Shown: positions 5,971 to 8,260 of the stretch, piece by piece
How the letters are laid out: every line of letters begins with the position of its first letter
Numbering within the stretch: the first letter of the stretch is position 1
DNA from: CANHEE01 sp043777755
Lineage (GTDB): Bacteria; Bacteroidota; Bacteroidia; Chitinophagales; Saprospiraceae
Direction of reading: 5' to 3'
Length of the DNA: 8,260 nt
Assembly: GCA_043777755.1 (NCBI GenBank)
Contig: JAYWHK010000213.1
Span: 1 to 8,260 of the forward strand
The notes under the pieces: model-generated
What the model saw: the letters and a program-made list of their open reading frames with translations, nothing else
Database searches by the model: none
Told to the model about the DNA's origin: nothing
Translations under genes and position numbers: made by a program

Positions 5971-6061
5971 AGAAAATAATCTATTAAAAACGAATGTATG
6001 TACATCTATTGCTTTTTTAATATAAAATTTTGTCAAAAATAAAAAAATAACATATAAATAC

Positions 6062-6092
6062 TTGACATATTTATTTGAAATACTTATCTTTG
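6062..6092 (+). promoter_or_regulatory. strong Bacteroidota-type promoter for the YD/RHS-like gene
   Basis: TTG (6062-6064), 20 bases, then TATCTTTG (6085-6092): both elements of the Bacteroidota primary sigma promoter match in full at normal spacing. The start codon at 6140 follows 47 bases downstream, giving a short A/T-rich leader. This is the best promoter in the window, and it fronts a gene whose reading frame is broken. Confidence 0.8.
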
Positions 6093-6151
6093 TAGTATAA
6101 AATTTTATTTTCAACCAATTACTAAATTTTTTATTTATCATGGAAAAAACA

Positions 6152-6175
6152 CAAGCCTACAAGCCTACAAGCTCT
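6152..6175. repeat. three 8-bp tandem units just after the start codon
   Basis: CAAGCCTA, CAAGCCTA, CAAGCTCT follow one another at 6152-6159, 6160-6167 and 6168-6175. Eight is not a multiple of three, so unit number sets the downstream frame. With three units the frame from ATG 6140 stops at 6200; with one or four units the same ATG would read through into the hydrophobic signal sequence ending SFAQ. Confidence 0.7.
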
Positions 6176-8198
6176 AATTATGCTTTTTATTTTTTACGCT
6201 AACTTTTTTAGTTTTGCACAAGACAATAAAAAGCCAGATTTAAACCCCAATTTGAAAGGGAGTATTCCAAACTCTCCAACTGCTGCTGCATTGGGTCAAT
6301 ATGGCTCTACTCCTGTGAGCCTTCACACAGGTACGCCTTCGATTAATATTCCTCTACTTACTTTATCTTTTTAGTGGGCAAAAAATAAACGATATTTATC
6401 AAGACAATATAACAAAAGTATCTGATTACACACAAAAAGATAGGGAGTTTTTATTTGGTGATTTATTCCCGCCTTTTAAAGAATCCAATTATCTTACAAA
6501 TTATCCAGATCATATAATTGTCGAGTGGACGGGAGGTTTTGTTAATCCTAAAGTTAAACATTATAAACCAGTTTTGGAAATGAATGATACAGAGCCAGAT
6601 ATTTTCAATTTTAATTTTTCTGGCTATTCGGGGCAATTTGTTTTTGATAAAGACAAAAAAATAAAAATACTAAGCGACCAAGATTTAAAAATAGAATATG
6701 TTCATAATGGAGAACAAGCAATATTGGGTAATGGTTCAGAACATCAAGCATTAGTTTCTATAAAATCAATGTTTTCAGGTGCAATTACTTCTTTTACTAT
6801 AACAACTCCCGATGGTAATAAATATGTTTTTGCAGATACCGAAGTGTCTTTGTCAAATGGCTTAGGTCAAACAACTTCTACGGATTTAGGTACTTACGGT
6901 GGTGTTATTGATTGCGCTCCACCTATTAGAAATGGTAGAGAATATAATTTAGATTATATCAGAAATGAAAAAAATAGGGCAGCATATTCAGCTTGGCATT
7001 TATCCAAGATATATAATTCTATGGGACAACTGGAGTTCAATTTTGAGTATATAAATGAGCTTATGATAGACCAAAGTCAAATTAGTGAAACATACAATTC
7101 TTGTTCTTCAAAAGTTCATACAAGTGCTGGTATAAATATAAACCTAAGCAAAAGGCTTCATAATGTAAAAGCTTATGCTAAAAAAGAAACAGTAGAAGGC
7201 GTAATTCCTGTTTACGATGTAACTTTTAGAACCGATGACAACCAAGATCGCTTGGATTTATTTTATCCAAGTGCAATTTTACCACTAATGACAATAGGTA
7301 ATTATCAGAAAGTCAGGGCTTTAAAAACCATTGAATATAATGTATATAACGATGGTTCGCCTACGTTGCTCAAGTCATTTGAGTTTAATTACGATTATTT
7401 CGCAAAAACAGTTTTTCCTGCAACTTGTACCAATGTCAAAGATTTTGTCCAAAAGCATAGAGAAAGACTTAGATTAAGTTCTATTCAAGAAATCGGTAGT
7501 GATAATACCACTAAAATAGAGCCTTATGTTTTTACGTATGATGGAACACCATTACCACCAAGACATTCGGCAGCGCAAGATTTTTGGGGTTATTACAATG
7601 GTGGAAAGTCTAAATCATTGTTACCTCAAATCTACATTTATCCGTCAGATCCATTGAGTGCTACTACGCATAGAACAATGTATTCCAGTTTTCGAAGAGA
7701 AAGTGTAACGACAGAACATACTTTATTCCCTCTGACGACGATGTATGGGGTTCACGATAGAACTTCCAATGATGCATTTTCAAAAGCGGGTATACTTAAT
7801 AAAATAGTGTACCCTACAAAGGGTTGGGTTAATTTTGAATTTGAATCGAATGAATATGATTGGCAATTTGTGAGTTCTACGGGAACTCGAACTAAAAAAG
7901 GCGGTGGGATTCGTATTAAAAAAATTACAAATTCAGAAGGTTTAGAAAAAACATATACCTATACGAATACAGAAGGTACTGCTTCGTCAGGTAAATTGGC
8001 GGAACTACCACTTTTTGCAAAAGGAAATAAAGTGTCTTGTTCTGCTTCGGGAATAGAAGATTTGTTGAAAAAATCTGCACAAGTTTCGTCAAGTAGTTAT
8101 GTAAGTACACCTTCAGTAGCCTATGATAGAGTTACAGAGCTTACCAAAAATAATGGTAAAGCTGTACACTCGATGTTCCAGTTTTCTAAAAACAGAAC

Positions 8199-8260
8199 AT
8201 TTTTAAAAAATTTAAAAAATAATATTTTAATTTATAATAAAATATCAATTTTTTATTTTT
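8199..8260. other. almost pure A/T terminal stretch
   Basis: Of the last 62 bases only one (C at 8246) is G or C, while the preceding coding sequence has ordinary composition. The open frame continues, but the residues (LKNLKNNILIYNKISIFYF) are low-complexity and do not look like the YD/RHS-like protein before them. This may be a contig end with poor sequence, a natural AT-rich insertion, or true divergence. Confidence 0.5.

Larger units (their letters stand above)
5674..6060. other. gene-free divergent spacer with structured elements
   Basis: No ORF here has convincing coding character. It holds an AT palindrome at 5765-5785 (ACAAAAAA, TAATTA, TTTTTGT) whose right half gives TATTTTTG (5777-5784, a TAnnTTTG match on the plus strand; nearest TTG at 5759-5761, only 15 bases away). 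It also holds the nested palindrome at 5816-5894 and the terminator-like hairpin at 5927-5970, and ends at the strong plus-strand promoter at 6062. The small minus-strand ORF 5941-6141 is AT-driven and overlaps that promoter. Confidence 0.5.
6140..8260 (+). pseudogene. N-terminal part of a YD/RHS-like secreted protein, interrupted by two frame changes, open to the window edge
   Basis: Three segments in three frames make up one gene. From ATG 6140 the frame runs 20 codons to TAA (6200-6202). The next frame, usable from about 6150 or ATG 6180, encodes a hydrophobic signal stretch ending FSFAQDNKK, then PNSPTAAALGQYG and TPVSLHTGTPSINIPL, the usual N-terminus of large Bacteroidota YD/RHS-type proteins, and stops at TAG 6372-6374. 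The third frame, from 6373, is open for 629 codons to the edge. Family-like blocks there are DTEPDIFNFNFSGYSG (from 6586), PDGNKYVFAD (from 6808), AWHLSKIYNSMGQLEFNFEY (from 6991), YVFTYDGTPLPPRHSAAQDF (from 7525) and GILNKIVYPTKGWVNFEFE (from 7789). The block normally following PLLTL in this family (LSYH...VGLGWSLNAGG) is not found. Such proteins are exported and often carry C-terminal repeats or toxin domains, which would lie beyond the edge. The coding body is clean, so the damage is recent, switchable, or a sequencing artefact. Family assignment is from memory of relatives, not a search. Confidence 0.65.

Noticed and set aside
5941..6141. Minus-strand ORF of 66 codons upstream of the YD/RHS-like gene
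   Set aside because: Built from AT-rich DNA, covers the strong plus-strand promoter and part of the hairpin at 5927-5970, and has no family-like residues.
7925..8110. Minus-strand ORF of 61 codons
   Set aside because: Antisense to the long open plus-strand frame with family-like motifs.

Overview
The window looks like the chromosome of a Bacteroidota bacterium; I cannot place it more precisely. The DNA is AT-rich. Good promoter candidates follow the Bacteroidota pattern TTG-N19/20-TAnnTTTG rather than the sigma-70 hexamers. Start codons lack clear Shine-Dalgarno sequences. Signal peptides end in FAQ. The proteins (an MnmA with GCCSLDSINDAR, an OmpA/PD40/TPR outer-membrane protein, a YD/RHS-type secreted protein) are typical of the phylum.

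Layout. Positions 138-986 (minus) encode FdhD, the sulfurtransferase that activates formate dehydrogenase. A 303-base divergent spacer separates it from mnmA (1290-2393, plus), a tRNA 2-thiouridylase. A 24-bp-stem hairpin (2427-2485) lies between mnmA and a convergent small ORF (2494-2715, minus) rich in EGIEKG repeats. Upstream on the minus strand come a large periplasmic/outer-membrane OmpA-family protein (2838-4976) and gmhA (5089-5661), sedoheptulose-7-phosphate isomerase. These three minus-strand genes point the same way with gaps of about 110-120 bases. From 5662 to 6139 there is no credible gene, but there is a nested palindromic element, an orphan terminator-like hairpin and a textbook Bacteroidota promoter.

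From 6140 to the right edge runs the N-terminal part of a large YD/RHS-like secreted protein. It is broken in two places. An 8-bp tandem repeat directly after the start codon puts the signal peptide out of frame. A second break at a T5 run (6368-6372) coincides with the apparent loss of a block usually conserved in this family. The 629 codons after the second break are open to the window edge. The last ~60 bases are almost pure A/T and may be an assembly edge.

The genes are mostly unrelated housekeeping and envelope functions (tRNA modification, formate dehydrogenase maturation, heptose synthesis, envelope anchoring) rather than one pathway. The most interesting signals are the possible repeat-controlled ON/OFF switch at 6140-6182, a family of intergenic hairpins sharing the loop motif CGTTAGG(CAT), and a divergent spacer holding a terminator with no gene to terminate.
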